A DNA stretch of 45,328 bases, from contig CAYLPU010000034.1 of the NCBI GenBank assembly GCA_964385635.1, positions 1 through 45,328 on the forward strand. The letters run 5' to 3'. Origin of the DNA: CAYLPU01 sp964385635. Lineage in GTDB: Bacteria; Chloroflexota; Anaerolineae; B4-G1. Each line of letters starts with the position of its first letter. Position 1 is the stretch's first letter. The notes beneath the pieces were generated by a model that was not told the origin of the DNA, ran no database searches, and worked only from the letters and a program-made list of their open reading frames with translations. Below are positions 1 through 8,242 of this stretch, piece after piece. Position numbers and translations under genes: made by a program.

Positions 1-2
1 CG

Positions 3-1064
3 CCACCTGGTGGCGAGTTCGCCACGCGGGACGGCTTCTGGGCCGGGGCCGCCGAGTGGGTATTGGAGGAGTTTGACGTGGGCCTGCCCGTGGGCGAGTC
101 GGACACTGTCTACCGGGGCGGCACCGAGTTCTGGTCCTACCTGCACGCAAGTTTTGAATCGGCCGGCGTGATCGATTCGTGCGGCGACCCCGCCCCCTTC
201 CCTGGCTGCATCACGCTATGGAAGAGCCACGACGGTGGGCGACACTTTATCCTTGAAGACCCCGTCTGTCTCTTCCCATGTGCCACTTGCCCCTGCAGTC
301 CCGGCGACCATACCCAGCAGCAACAGTACCCACGCGTCTTCTTCGATACCAATCGCGCCTACATCGCCTACGAGTGGGGGGCGGGCACCTACCTGCGCAC
401 CTCCGCCGACGGCCTCAACTGGTCGGCTGAGGCCCGGGTGCCCGGCACCGGTCAGTGGCACGCCGACCCGGGAACGTGTACCGAAGCCGAATCTATAGGT
501 GAACACCCAAACATCTACGCGGAAACAGAATACGGTGACTGCCTGGTGGGCGCGCCGCCGGGCGTCTACGTCGAAGGCAATATGCTACACGTCTTCGTTG
601 GCCTGGGGCGAGATCCGGGGCACATGGGCTGCTACGTGGGCGATAAGTACGCCGGGGCGGCAGGGCTGCGTAAATGCGCCTCCAATCCGCTCTTTGGGGC
701 GGAGAACGGCTACGGCCCAGTCGAGGTGCTGGGAGCCGACGCCAATCCCTACTTCGAGTTCCGCACCGTCTCCTCAGCCGACGTGGTGCGGGTGGGTGAC
801 CATTACTACATGGCCTACGAGGGGGTGCGCGGCCCCAGCGACCCAACCGTCGTGGACGACCAGTTCGCGCTGGGATTCGCCCGCAGCGTAGGACCGATCA
901 TTGATGGGCCGTGGGAGAAGTACCCCGCCAATCCGGTGATTATGGACCTGGCCAATAATTGGGGTATAGGCCACGCCGACGTCGTCATCGTCGGCCCGGC
1001 CACCTATCTCTACACGGCCACCTCGCCTACCATCCGTGGACGCTACGCCCTGGTGCGACGATAA
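3..1064 (+). CDS. Beta-propeller, glycosidase-like protein (5' end outside window)
   Basis: The frame is open from the first bases of the window, so the 5' end of this gene is missing; a TTG at 63 is unlikely to be the true start. The visible 353 residues contain repeated strands of the type KSHDGGRHF, TSADGLNW and YMAYEGVRG, with aromatic and Asp/Gly-rich turns. These resemble the blades of five-bladed propeller glycosidases (GH43/GH32/GH130-like) or sialidase-like BNR repeats. The protein is cysteine-rich for this window, which fits an exported protein, but the signal peptide region is not in view. The catalytic residues cannot be assigned. The gene is followed by a short repeat tract and then a Fic gene, and it has no link to the redox genes. 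The fold is a moderate guess; the substrate is unknown. Confidence 0.5.
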   Translation, partial: PPGGEFATRDGFWAGAAEWVLEEFDVGLPVGESDTVYRGGTEFWSYLHASFESAGVIDSCGDPAPFPGCITLWKSHDGGRHFILEDPVCLFPCATCPCSPGDHTQQQQYPRVFFDTNRAYIAYEWGAGTYLRTSADGLNWSAEARVPGTGQWHADPGTCTEAESIGEHPNIYAETEYGDCLVGAPPGVYVEGNMLHVFVGLGRDPGHMGCYVGDKYAGAAGLRKCASNPLFGAENGYGPVEVLGADANPYFEFRTVSSADVVRVGDHYYMAYEGVRGPSDPTVVDDQFALGFARSVGPIIDGPWEKYPANPVIMDLANNWGIGHADVVIVGPATYLYTATSPTIRGRYALVRR

Positions 1065-1070
1065 CCACCT

Positions 1071-1105
1071 ACGCAACACGTTTCACGTTTCACGTTTGAC
1101 GCTTG
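1071..1105. repeat. Degenerate ACGTTTCACG tandem repeat
   Basis: Short tandem units of the form acgtttc / acgtttg fill the gap between the first gene and the Fic gene. Related units occur at 4370-4410 and 10257-10308, so this is a dispersed simple-repeat family of this genome. No promoter is evident within it. Confidence 0.6.
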
Positions 1106-1124
1106 AAGGGAGTAAACTGATCCT

Positions 1125-2207
1125 ATGTACGAACCCCAATTCCAACGCACTGACACATTGATCGCTATGATCGGGCGCATCGAGGCGGCGCGGGCAATCG
1201 TTTTGAATGTCCCCATCGCGGCTCAATGGGAGTCCCAATTGCGCCACGAGGCGTTGATCCGCAGTTCTCACCATTCGACCAGTATTGAGGGCAACCCGCT
1301 TTCATTGGCAGAGGTCACCGACCTGCTGGAAGGCCGTACAGTGACCGCTCACCCCCGTGAGAAACGCGAGGTGCTCAACTACGTCGAGGTATTGGATTAC
1401 ATTGACCGCGAATATCAAAGCCGGTCCGAAAAGCCGATCACCGAGGATACGATTTGCCGTCTACACCAATTGCTCGTGAGCGGTGTATTGCCGGAGCACG
1501 AGGCCGGGCGTTACCGGCAGGTACCGGTGGTCGTCGGTATCCCGGCCACCGGAGAGATCCGCTTCCGCCCGCCCGACTGGGACGAGGTGTCCGGCTTGAC
1601 GGCCGACCTGGTCGCCTGGCTCAACAGCTCCCAGGCCAACGCACTGATGCCCGTACTACACGCCGGCATCGCCCATTATGAGTGTGTCCGCATCCACCCC
1701 TTCGTAGATGGCAATGGACGTGCCGCTCGTGCGCTGGCCACGTTGATTCTCTACAAGCGCGGCTTCGACACCAAGCGGTTCTTCGCCCTTGAGGAGTACT
1801 ATAACGTTGACCGCCAATCCTACTACGATGTACTGGCGGCAACCGACCAAGGTGGCGATCTGACGGAATGGTTGGAGTACTTTGTGCAGGGCATCGCGGT
1901 AGAAATGGTACGCCTGGAACAACGTATCACCACCTTGCAGCAGATCGTACAGCGGACAGTGGGCACGGAGATCGCCTTGCAGGGCCTGAACGATCGCCAA
2001 ATTCGAGCATTGGAGTTCCTGCTGCACGAGCCGCGCCTGACGACGTCGCTGTACAGCCAGTGGAACCGGGTGTCTCGCGCCACGGCCCAACGTGACCTGG
2101 CCGACCTGATTGCCAAGGGACTGCTCCAACAACGGGGCATAGGGCGGGGCACATACTACGTCTTACCTGAACCTGATGAGGCGCAAAACGCACCGAATGA
2201 GGCGTAA
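1125..2207 (+). CDS. Fic family protein (AMPylase/adenylyltransferase type)
   Basis: Fic enzymes usually transfer AMP from ATP to a hydroxyl on a target protein. The 360-residue product has the canonical active-site motif HPFVDGNGRAAR with the catalytic His at about residue 191. Near the N-terminus it has the inhibitory-helix motif S-x3-E-G (S51, E55, G56, in STSIEGN), which marks class II Fic proteins that self-inhibit through a Glu in the ATP site. The C-terminal part (from about 270) looks like a winged helix (RQIRALEFLLHEPRL, then SRATAQRDLADL), a common architecture in Fic/DOC-type regulators. The target is unknown. The gene stands alone next to restriction remnants, so a toxin or defence-related role is possible but not shown. 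Confidence 0.9.
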   Translation: MYEPQFQRTDTLIAMIGRIEAARAIVLNVPIAAQWESQLRHEALIRSSHHSTSIEGNPLSLAEVTDLLEGRTVTAHPREKREVLNYVEVLDYIDREYQSRSEKPITEDTICRLHQLLVSGVLPEHEAGRYRQVPVVVGIPATGEIRFRPPDWDEVSGLTADLVAWLNSSQANALMPVLHAGIAHYECVRIHPFVDGNGRAARALATLILYKRGFDTKRFFALEEYYNVDRQSYYDVLAATDQGGDLTEWLEYFVQGIAVEMVRLEQRITTLQQIVQRTVGTEIALQGLNDRQIRALEFLLHEPRLTTSLYSQWNRVSRATAQRDLADLIAKGLLQQRGIGRGTYYVLPEPDEAQNAPNEA

Positions 2208-2222
2208 AATGAGGCGCAAAAC
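2177..2222. repeat. AATGAGGCGyAAAA short tandem repeat
   Basis: Three imperfect copies of a unit like aatgaggcg(c/t)aaaa run through the last codons of the Fic gene and its stop codon up to the next start. The array may have supplied the present C-terminal residues of the Fic protein. Confidence 0.5.
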
Positions 2223-2228
2223 CCGAGT

Positions 2229-2404
2229 ATGAAAACCATCTCCCGCACCACCTTCACCACCGTTAAGGCCAAGGGCGGCATCTTGCCCGCCGACCTGCTG
2301 CAGCGCATCGCCGAGGGGCGCAACTTGGAGGGACTGCGGCCTGAAGACGACTACCACCTCTTTCCCGGCGAGCGGCTGAACGAGGCCGTCAACCAGGCGT
2401 GGAG
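2229..2404 (+). pseudogene. 5' fragment of a restriction-methylase-like gene, copy A
   Basis: About 58 codons from an ATG at 2229 match, at about 90 % of bases by eye, the start of the gene at 4041 (MKTISRTTFTTVK, then GGILPADLLQRIAEGRNLEG). Similarity stops near 2404, where the frame runs into unrelated codons. The sequence resembles the N-terminus of large Eco57I-type restriction-modification methylases from Chloroflexota; this is recall and was not searched. Downstream the DNA is the tail of another gene (helicase-like) in a different frame, so this is a deletion junction rather than a working gene. Confidence 0.7.
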
Positions 2405-2409
2405 ACAAG

Positions 2410-2778
2410 GAGATCGCATTGTTGGCGGAGGACTGCGAGACGTTGTTATTCACCGGCGCACCCCAGGCGGCCCAATGACTCCCGTCCGAACAGGTCGAAC
2501 CGTTGCTGGACGCCGAGCCCGCTGCCAACATCGCCCCGCAGCAGGCCAGCGACTTTTTGCGGCGGGTGGTGGAGGGCTTCGAGCCACTGCGCGAGCCGCT
2601 GAACGAGGCAGCCGAGGCACGCGGCAAGGAGTTGCTGGACGCTCACCGCCGGGTGCGCACGGCTGCCCGCGTCAAAGGTGTGCGTTACGACGTGCGGCCA
2701 CACCTCCCGCCGGATGTGTTAGGAGTGTATGTACTACTACCACATCACAATGGAGTTGTTGATAAAGAACATAGATGA
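2410..2778 (+). pseudogene. C-terminal remnant of a DEAD/DEAH-type helicase
   Basis: The frame beginning near 2410 encodes EIALLAEDCETLLFTGAP, hits an in-frame TGA at 2476-2478, and resumes to the end as a typical helicase tail (LLDAHRRVRTAARVKGVRY and LPPDVLGVYVLLP). These C-terminal signatures are familiar from the large helicases encoded beside Eco57I-type methylases in phage-defence loci. There is no ATPase core, the 5' part is missing, and there is a stop codon, so it is non-functional. It directly abuts copy A of the methylase start, which suggests that a deletion fused the two genes. Confidence 0.65.
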
Positions 2779-4044
2779 CAGAGACGAAACGGGCGGAAAT
2801 GATTCGACTCCTTGAGACGTTCCAGACGCTACGCCAGGAACGCAAAACACTCCGTCTAGGTGCAATGCGGCGGTTTGTCGATGCCTTCCGCGAGCAACGA
2901 CAGCTTCGTGGCGGTTTCGGCTTTAACACCTTCGCGCTCTTCAGTATCAGCACCGATGAGGTCTCCCACAGTGCGTTTCTCGCGTGGCTGCTGGACGCTG
3001 AAGGGGGACATGGACAGGGAGACGTATTCCTGCGGGCATTTTTGGACTCGTGTCAGCCGCCCATTGCGTTGGAGATTCCCCATTGTTACCAGGTGCAGAC
3101 CGAGTTCTCTGGGGCAGAATCACGGGTCGATGTTTTCATCTCGCGGGCAGAACAGTTTCTGCTCTACATCGAGAACAAGACGGTGAGCCCGGCAATGCCG
3201 GATCAGCACGACCGCGAGTTTCGGGATATGCGGCGTGCGGGCGAGATGCTTGATGTGCCTGAAGTGGCGCAGTTCGCAATCTATCTGACACGGCGCGGGC
3301 GTCGAGCATTGGGTGAGTATGCAGATCGCTGGCGACAGCTCTCGTACCGCGCTTTGGGAAGGGCCTTTGATGATCTGCTGCCAAGTATCACCGAGGAGAA
3401 GGTGCGATACATTGTGGCCGATTGGTTAGACACACTGACCGATTTTGCCGGAACGTGGAGGAAAGAGATGATCGAGTTCTCAGAAGAAAGTCTGCTCGTC
3501 GTGGAGAACTGGCGCGCGGTGATGGATATCATCGAGGCCAAGAATGGTCTAGACAAAGAGTTGCTCGCGCTTCTGTTCTCCCTGGAAACGGACTTGCAGG
3601 AGCAACTGTGGTGGGATCAGGGGTGGAGATTCCAAACGCTGAAAAATGAGATACTCATCCATCGGGCGCTGGCCTCTTGAGTCGGGAAAGGCCGTATTGT
3701 GGATAGGGGTATATAGCTTCAAGGCCAGTAATGTGTTTGGAATGGGGACCCCTCCTCAGTTTTACGCGCGCACGAGAGATGGTCATGACAAACTCAAGCA
3801 TCGCTTGATCGAAAGGTGTCGTGCGGCCGGCCACGAGAATCTCAAGGACAAGTGGGCCTTCATCCAGTGCGACATTCGGAAGTGCGCGACGGAGCGTGAA
3901 GCAACCCTGGCCTATCCAGACGTCGCGCGTCGACAGATGGTGGATTTGTTCACCAAGTATGCCCAGTTGATGATGGATTGTGAGGACGTCGTCAGGGCAT
4001 ACTTGGAGGAGCTTGCACAAGAAACGTCTCAAAAAGCGTCATGA
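2775..4044 (+). pseudogene. PD-(D/E)XK nuclease-family protein, frameshifted
   Basis: The first 301 codons (2775-3680) carry a PD-(D/E)XK core: HSAFLAWLLD at residues 65-74, D119 in RVDVFI, and E133-x-K135 in YIENKT. The frame ends at TGA 3678-3680, while a second frame (3646-4044) continues with ESGKAVLWIGVYSFKAS and a helical tail. That looks like the natural C-terminus of the same protein. The shift must lie between 3640 and 3680; the A5 run at 3642-3646 is the obvious slip site. Either the gene is broken or one base is wrong in the assembly. It belongs to the PDDEXK_4-like nucleases often found in defence islands. The direct repeats at 2229 and 4041 flank it. Confidence 0.65.
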
Positions 4045-4418
4045 AAACCATCTCTCGCACCACCTTCACCACCGTTAAAACCGAAGGCGGCATCCTGCCC
4101 GCCGACCTGCTCCAGCGCATCGCCGAGGGGCGCAACCTGGAGGGACTGCGGCCTGAAGACGACTACCACCTCTTTCCCGGCGAGCGACTGAACGAAGCCG
4201 TCAACCGCGCCTGGAACCGTTGCCTGGACGCATGGCGTGCCTTCGACGCCCAGCGCGCCCAGTTGCCCGAATCCGACCGCGGCACCACGCTCACCCGCGA
4301 ACGCTGGCTGCTCATCCTCTTCCAGGAATTGGGCTACGGTCGGCTGCAATACGTAGGGAGCCTGCCTGCGTCAAACGTCAAGCGTCAGGATGACGTCTCA
4401 CGTTTCACGAATCGATGA
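4041..4418 (+). pseudogene. 5' fragment of a restriction-methylase-like gene, copy B
   Basis: The first 100 or so codons read like the N-terminus of an Eco57I-type restriction-modification methylase (LNEAVNRAWNRCLDAWRAF, then RERWLLILFQELGYGRLQ), a family normally more than 1000 residues long. After GYGRLQ the reading frame enters a tract of cgtcaaacgtcaagcgtcag repeats and stops at 4418. It is therefore truncated to 125 codons at a simple-repeat tract. It is a near copy of the fragment at 2229. A functional product is unlikely. Confidence 0.65.
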
Positions 4419-4432
4419 CCCAGGAGGACTCC

Positions 4433-4840
4433 ATGAACCCATCCATCCACCACATCGCCATCGCCGTTCACGATCTGGACGCGGCACTGGCCTTTTACCG
4501 TGAGGGACTGGGGCTGGAGGTGAACGAGCGGCGAGAAGTGCCCGAAGAGGGAGTCGAGATCGCCTTCCTCCCCGCTGGCGAGGTAGAGATCGAGTTGCTC
4601 CACCCCCTGGATGAAGAAAGCGGCGTGGCCCGCTTCCTGGAGAAACGCGGCGAGGGCCTTCACCACATCTGCCTGGCGGTGGAGGACGTCGAGGCGGCGA
4701 TGGAGCGGTTGCGAGCGGCCGGAGCGCGGTTGCTGAGCGAGGAGCCTCGCGTCAACATCCACGGTGCCCGCTACGTCTTCGTCCACCCCCGGAGCGCCCA
4801 CGGCGTGCTGCTAGAATTGTATGAGGTTAGCGCCGCTTGA
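4433..4840 (+). CDS. mce: Methylmalonyl-CoA epimerase
   Basis: The enzyme interconverts (R)- and (S)-methylmalonyl-CoA in propionate/succinate metabolism. The 135-residue product is a vicinal-oxygen-chelate (glyoxalase-like) protein. It has two beta-alpha-beta-beta-beta halves: HHIAIAVHDLDAALAFYREG at the start and GLHHICLAVEDVEAAMERL in the second half, with the metal-ligand His residues at each half start and a terminal Glu in VLLELYE. The length fits the family (about 135-150). The start at ATG 4433 is chosen because an AGGAGG at 4422-4427 sits five bases upstream; an earlier in-frame ATG lacks one. No mutase genes are adjacent. The stop codon lies inside the -35 box of the next promoter. 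Confidence 0.9.
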   Translation: MNPSIHHIAIAVHDLDAALAFYREGLGLEVNERREVPEEGVEIAFLPAGEVEIELLHPLDEESGVARFLEKRGEGLHHICLAVEDVEAAMERLRAAGARLLSEEPRVNIHGARYVFVHPRSAHGVLLELYEVSAA

Positions 4841-4865
4841 CATCTCGAACATTTGTTCGTATAAT
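4837..4865 (+). promoter_or_regulatory. Consensus sigma-70 promoter TTGACA-N17-TATAAT
   Basis: TTGACA at 4837-4842 and TATAAT at 4860-4865 are both exact consensus hexamers, separated by 17 bp, 18 bp upstream of the radical-SAM start codon. The spacer contains the palindrome listed separately as a LexA box. Confidence 0.9.
4846..4859. promoter_or_regulatory. LexA/SOS box CGAACATTTGTTCG
   Basis: CGAAC-N4-GTTCG is a dyad (only the central TT lacks symmetry) that matches the Gram-positive-type LexA operator (consensus CGAACrnryGTTyG). It lies wholly between the -35 and -10 hexamers, where bound LexA would block RNA polymerase. This predicts DNA-damage induction of the radical-SAM gene downstream. 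Confidence 0.8.
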
Positions 4866-4883
4866 AGCAGGTAGGGGTTTCCG

Positions 4884-6026
4884 ATGGATGCGCTGGAGAA
4901 ACTCAAACTGCTGGGGCCGCCGACCTGCTTCGAGCCGGCCGAGGAGGTGGTGGGGTCACACCGCCCGCCGCCCCGCCGGGGCGACGGCGACCTCTCCGGC
5001 TGCATCCACAACGCCGTGATGCCCGGCGGGAAGCACATCGCGCTGCTCAAGACACTCCTCACCTCCGCCTGCGAGCGGGATTGCACCTACTGTGCTTTTC
5101 GGCAGGGGCGCGATTTCCGCCGCGTCAGTTTCTCCCCCGATGAATTGGCCCGCCTCTTCATACAACTGTACCGAAAAGGCGCTGCCGAGGGCATCTTCCT
5201 CAGTTCAGGCGTCGCCGGGGGTGGCCGCCGCGCCCAGGACCGTCTTATCGCCACGGCAGAACTCCTGCGTCGTCGCTACGACTTCCGGGGTTACATTCAC
5301 CTCAAGATCATGCCCGGCGCGGAGCGGGAGCAGGTCGTGGCGGCGATGCGGTTGGCCAATCGGGTCTCGGTCAACCTGGAAGCGCCCAACGCTGAGCGCC
5401 TCGCCCGTCTGGCCCCACGTAAGGTCTTCGCCGAAGAGTTACTGCAGCGACTGCGCTGGGTCGAGGAGATCCGGCGGGAGAGGCCCGGGCACTGGCCCAG
5501 TTCCACCACCCAGTTCGTCGTCGGCGCAGTTGACGAGAGCGATGTGGAACTCCTGACCACGACCGAGTTCCTGCACCGGCAAGTCGGTTTGGCGCGGGCC
5601 TACTTCAGCAGTTTTGCGCCGGTGCCCGACACACCACTGGAAGGGCACCCTCCGAGCCCACCGCTGCGCGAGCACCGGCTCTACCAGTCCGCCTTCCTCC
5701 TGCGCGACTACGGCTTCACCGTCGAGGAACTGCCCTTCGACACAGCGGGCAACCTGCCGCTCGAAAGCGACCCAAAACTGGCCTGGGCTCGTCACCACCT
5801 GGCCCACGCACCGGTCGAAGTGAACATCGCTGGCCGGCGTGACCTCCTGCGCGTGCCGGGCATCGGGCCAAAGGGAGCCGAGAAACTCCTGCGTGAACGG
5901 CGGCGCGGCCGGTTACGCGATCTCTCCGACCTGCGCAAACTGGGAATCGTCGCGCAGCGAACGGCCCCTTTCATCCTGCTGGACGGCCATCGCCCGCCCC
6001 GCCAACTGTCGCTGTGGCCTACCTGA
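4884..6026 (+). CDS. Radical SAM protein, putative DNA repair/modification (TIGR03916-like)
   Basis: The 380-residue product has a radical-SAM cluster motif C63-x3-C67-x2-C70 (CERDCTYC), a TIM-barrel-like middle, and a C-terminal helix-hairpin-helix (VPGIGPKGAEKLL, about 324-336) as used for non-specific DNA binding. This combination is that of the putative DNA modification/repair radical SAM family, often paired with an unusual uracil-DNA glycosylase; no such partner is next to it here. The start at ATG 4884 has a GGTAGGGG-type Shine-Dalgarno six bases away. The promoter is an exact consensus with a LexA box in its spacer, which independently supports a DNA-damage role. The exact reaction is unknown. 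Confidence 0.85.
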   Translation: MDALEKLKLLGPPTCFEPAEEVVGSHRPPPRRGDGDLSGCIHNAVMPGGKHIALLKTLLTSACERDCTYCAFRQGRDFRRVSFSPDELARLFIQLYRKGAAEGIFLSSGVAGGGRRAQDRLIATAELLRRRYDFRGYIHLKIMPGAEREQVVAAMRLANRVSVNLEAPNAERLARLAPRKVFAEELLQRLRWVEEIRRERPGHWPSSTTQFVVGAVDESDVELLTTTEFLHRQVGLARAYFSSFAPVPDTPLEGHPPSPPLREHRLYQSAFLLRDYGFTVEELPFDTAGNLPLESDPKLAWARHHLAHAPVEVNIAGRRDLLRVPGIGPKGAEKLLRERRRGRLRDLSDLRKLGIVAQRTAPFILLDGHRPPRQLSLWPT

Positions 6027-6162
6027 GATTCACTAGCGGGCACTTTCAGACAAACCCTCCCAACCAGTCCTCAAGTATAACAACCGTGCTCAGGAGGATG
6101 GTCCAAATATAAGCCAGGTCGAGAAGTGTCCGGTAGTGAAGTGGCCGGCAAGCCAGACAGGC

Positions 6163-6191
6163 TTTACAAATCAGTCAAGTTGTTGTAGAAT
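6163..6191 (+). promoter_or_regulatory. Predicted promoter TTTACA-N17-TAGAAT
   Basis: TTTACA at 6163-6168 and TAGAAT at 6186-6191 with 17-bp spacing. It is the best -35/-10 pair found upstream of the 16-kb redox operon beginning at 6510. Confidence 0.6.
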
Positions 6192-6452
6192 GGCGTCTAG
6201 TGTAACCTGTCATTTGAGGACCAGGCGTTGGCCAACACGGAGTCAGCAATTAACTTCCATGCACATACATAATAGCAGCGCTGCCCGGCGCGAGTCGCGC
6301 CTGATGTGGCGGTTGGACCAGGTCGAATGCGCCATCCGAGCAACCACGTTACTGATCGAAGCAATCGAGATTCAGTCACGAGAGTATCGTTGCATTGTGC
6401 GTGTTTCAGAATCAGCCACAACTGCCCACTGCCAGGCCGAGATTAGATTATA

Positions 6453-6483
6453 AGAGCACCGTTGCATTGTGCAACGGTGCTCT
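6453..6483. other. Perfect 14-bp hairpin in operon leader
   Basis: agagcaccgttgca pairs perfectly with tgcaacggtgctct around a 3-nt loop, followed by a weakly T-rich stretch (gttgttgattt). It may act as an attenuator or partial terminator ahead of the operon. The left arm contains the 13-bp sequence also present 72 bp upstream, so alternative pairing is possible. Confidence 0.6.
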
Positions 6484-6509
6484 GTTGTTGATTTGACAAA
6501 TGGGTCTGC

Positions 6510-7055
6510 ATGCGTGAGCTGAGTTTGCACATCCTGGACGTTCTGGAGAACTCGTTGGAAGCGGGCGCGACTTGCGTCGAGTTGACCATTGAGGAGGACG
6601 TAGCACTGGATCGGCTCACCATCACTATTCGAGACAATGGCCGGGGGATGAGCGAGGCGCAAGTGAATCGTATTTTCGATCCTTTCTTCACCACGCGCAG
6701 CACGCGCCACGTTGGATTAGGCGTACCTCTGTTCAAGGCTGCCGCAGAGCGCTGCAATGGCAATTTGACCGTCAGTTCACAGCCAGAGGGCACCACGCTT
6801 CAAGCTACCTTCCAGCACAGTCACATCGACCGCGCCCCTTTGGGCAACGTGGAGGGAACGCTATTGGCGTTCATTTTGTCCGGGGCGTGTGATGTGCATT
6901 ATGTCCATCGAGTGAATGGGCAGGAGTTCGAATTTCATACAGCAGACATGCGAGCCGAGTTAGGGGAAATACCATTGACGCACCCAGCGGCGCGGAATTG
7001 GTTGCAGAAATTCATCGCCGAAGGGGAAGCAGAATTAGAGAGGAGGCCTCAATGA
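6510..7055 (+). CDS. GHKL-family ATP-binding protein (histidine-kinase/anti-sigma-like ATPase)
   Basis: The 181-residue product has an intact Bergerat ATP fold: the N-box around N14 (ILDVLENSL), the G1 box D42-NGRGM, the F motif FDPFFTT (about 56-62) and the G2 box HVGLGV (about 67-72). It has no dimerisation/His domain or sensor, so it is a stand-alone ATPase or protein kinase of the RsbW type. A C-terminal domain of about 80 residues follows. Similar small ATPases are known from [FeFe]-hydrogenase operons of anaerobes, where their role is unresolved. It is the first gene of the operon and its TGA overlaps the ATG of the next gene. Its target may be one of the co-encoded redox proteins, or the phosphatase-like protein at 9107 may be its counterpart. 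Confidence 0.85.
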   Translation: MRELSLHILDVLENSLEAGATCVELTIEEDVALDRLTITIRDNGRGMSEAQVNRIFDPFFTTRSTRHVGLGVPLFKAAAERCNGNLTVSSQPEGTTLQATFQHSHIDRAPLGNVEGTLLAFILSGACDVHYVHRVNGQEFEFHTADMRAELGEIPLTHPAARNWLQKFIAEGEAELERRPQ

Positions 7056-8242
7056 CAACAAAGACGCTTGATCTGAACAGTGTGGCACTCGACCATTCGT
7101 TCCTCGAAGCCATTGATCCGTTGGTTAAGTTACGGAGTTGCATTCAGTGCGGCACCTGTTCTGTCACCTGTCCCACGGCATACGCCATGGACTACTCACC
7201 GCGGCAGTTGTGGCGCATGGTGAAAGTGGGTATGCGAGACGAGGTGTTGAATAGCCGCACCTTTTGGCTCTGCACAACTTGCAAGGCATGTCAAGTGCGC
7301 TGTCCGCGGGGCATTGATCTGATGGACACCATGATCGCCCTGAAGGAGTATGCCCTTGGCAAAGAAGTCAACGTTCCCGAGGGGATGATAACGTTCGGGG
7401 AGACGATTACCAGCGGCTACAACATCTCCGGCGACGACAACAAAAACCGCCAGATTTGGAGCCAGAACCTCGAACGTATTCCGCGAGGTGTCAAGCCCCG
7501 ACGCAGAAAGGCTGAGGTTCTTTACTTTATCGGTTGCGTCAGTTCTTTCTACCCTCGCGTCTACAGCATCCCGCAGGCATTCGTGCAGATCATGGAGCAA
7601 GCCGATGTGGAGTTCACCACGCTGGGCGGCGACGAGTGGTGCTGTGGCTACCCCCTCCACATCGCGGGGATGGGTGACCGCATGCGTGAGTTGGCGCAGC
7701 ACAATGTTCAGAAGGCGCGGGCCGTGGGGGCCAAAAAGATCGTCTTCACCTGCCCCTCCTGCTATTATGCCTGGGCGCATCTGTACTCCGAGTATGCAGA
7801 TATATCTGGCATCCAGTTACAGCACGCGACGGAGTTCCTGGCCGAACTGCTCGCCGATGACGGGCTGACCCTCGGGCCGGTGGAGGAGGTGGTCACCTAC
7901 CACGACCCTTGCGATCTAGGGCGCAAGAGCGGGGTCTACGACGCGCCGCGCGAGGTGCTGACCCGCATACCGGGGCTGGAGTTCCGTGAGATGTCTGCCA
8001 GCCGCGAGAATGCTCTTTGTTGCGGCGGTGGTGGCGATGTGGAGATCGCAGACCGAGATGTCACCATGGGCGTGGCGGCAGAGCGCCTGGCCCAGGTGCA
8101 GGCTACTGGCGCGAAGTACGTCCTCTCCGCCTGCCAGCAGTGCAAGCGCACGCTACAGGAGGGTGCACGCCAGAACAAGATCCGCGTGCGGGCGATGGAC
8201 TTGACAGAGCTGGTATGGAAGTCTATGCAGAACACTGCATGA
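7052..8242 (+). CDS. Fused HdrC-HdrB heterodisulfide-reductase-like protein, copy 1
   Basis: The 396-residue protein joins an HdrC-type ferredoxin half and an HdrB-type half. The N-part has two [4Fe-4S] motifs (CIQCGTCSVTCP at about 30 and CTTCKACQVRCP at about 72). The C-part has two CCG domains: CCGYPL with a later CPSC, and DPCDLG, CCGGGGDVE and CQQC, which in HdrB bind the non-cubane catalytic clusters. In Hdr complexes this subunit reduces a heterodisulfide or equivalent acceptor. Bacteria lack CoM/CoB, so the substrate here is unknown. The start at ATG 7052 (AGAGGAGG upstream) overlaps the previous stop by 4 nt, which suggests translational coupling. A close paralogue lies at 23210. Confidence 0.9.
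   Translation: MTTKTLDLNSVALDHSFLEAIDPLVKLRSCIQCGTCSVTCPTAYAMDYSPRQLWRMVKVGMRDEVLNSRTFWLCTTCKACQVRCPRGIDLMDTMIALKEYALGKEVNVPEGMITFGETITSGYNISGDDNKNRQIWSQNLERIPRGVKPRRRKAEVLYFIGCVSSFYPRVYSIPQAFVQIMEQADVEFTTLGGDEWCCGYPLHIAGMGDRMRELAQHNVQKARAVGAKKIVFTCPSCYYAWAHLYSEYADISGIQLQHATEFLAELLADDGLTLGPVEEVVTYHDPCDLGRKSGVYDAPREVLTRIPGLEFREMSASRENALCCGGGGDVEIADRDVTMGVAAERLAQVQATGAKYVLSACQQCKRTLQEGARQNKIRVRAMDLTELVWKSMQNTA

Larger units (their letters stand above)
2229..4216. repeat. Direct-repeat pair (2229-2404 and 4041-4216) flanking a nuclease gene
   Basis: The two segments are about 176 bp each and about 90 % identical by eye, in the same orientation, 1.8 kb apart. Both are starts of the same restriction-methylase-like gene. 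Recombination between them would excise the nuclease and helicase remnant, and the arrangement could itself have arisen by unequal exchange. Confidence 0.65.
6027..6509. other. Intergenic leader region, 483 bp
   Basis: No convincing gene is seen; the one open frame (6136-6453, +) has atypical composition and no recognisable domain. The region holds a predicted promoter (6163-6191), a 13-bp direct repeat (cgttgcattgtgc at 6388-6400 and 6460-6472) and a perfect hairpin just before the operon (6453-6483). The transcript leader would be about 310 nt, long enough for an RNA regulatory element, but no known riboswitch is recognised. Confidence 0.6.

Noticed and set aside
3646..4044. A separate gene of 132 residues
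   Set aside because: Its sequence reads as the missing C-terminal part of the nuclease directly upstream, with the frames overlapping by 35 bases. A frameshift explains it better.
6136..6453. A 105-residue protein in the leader region
   Set aside because: Unusual composition, no ribosome site, no recognisable domain, and it overlaps the promoter and hairpin features.
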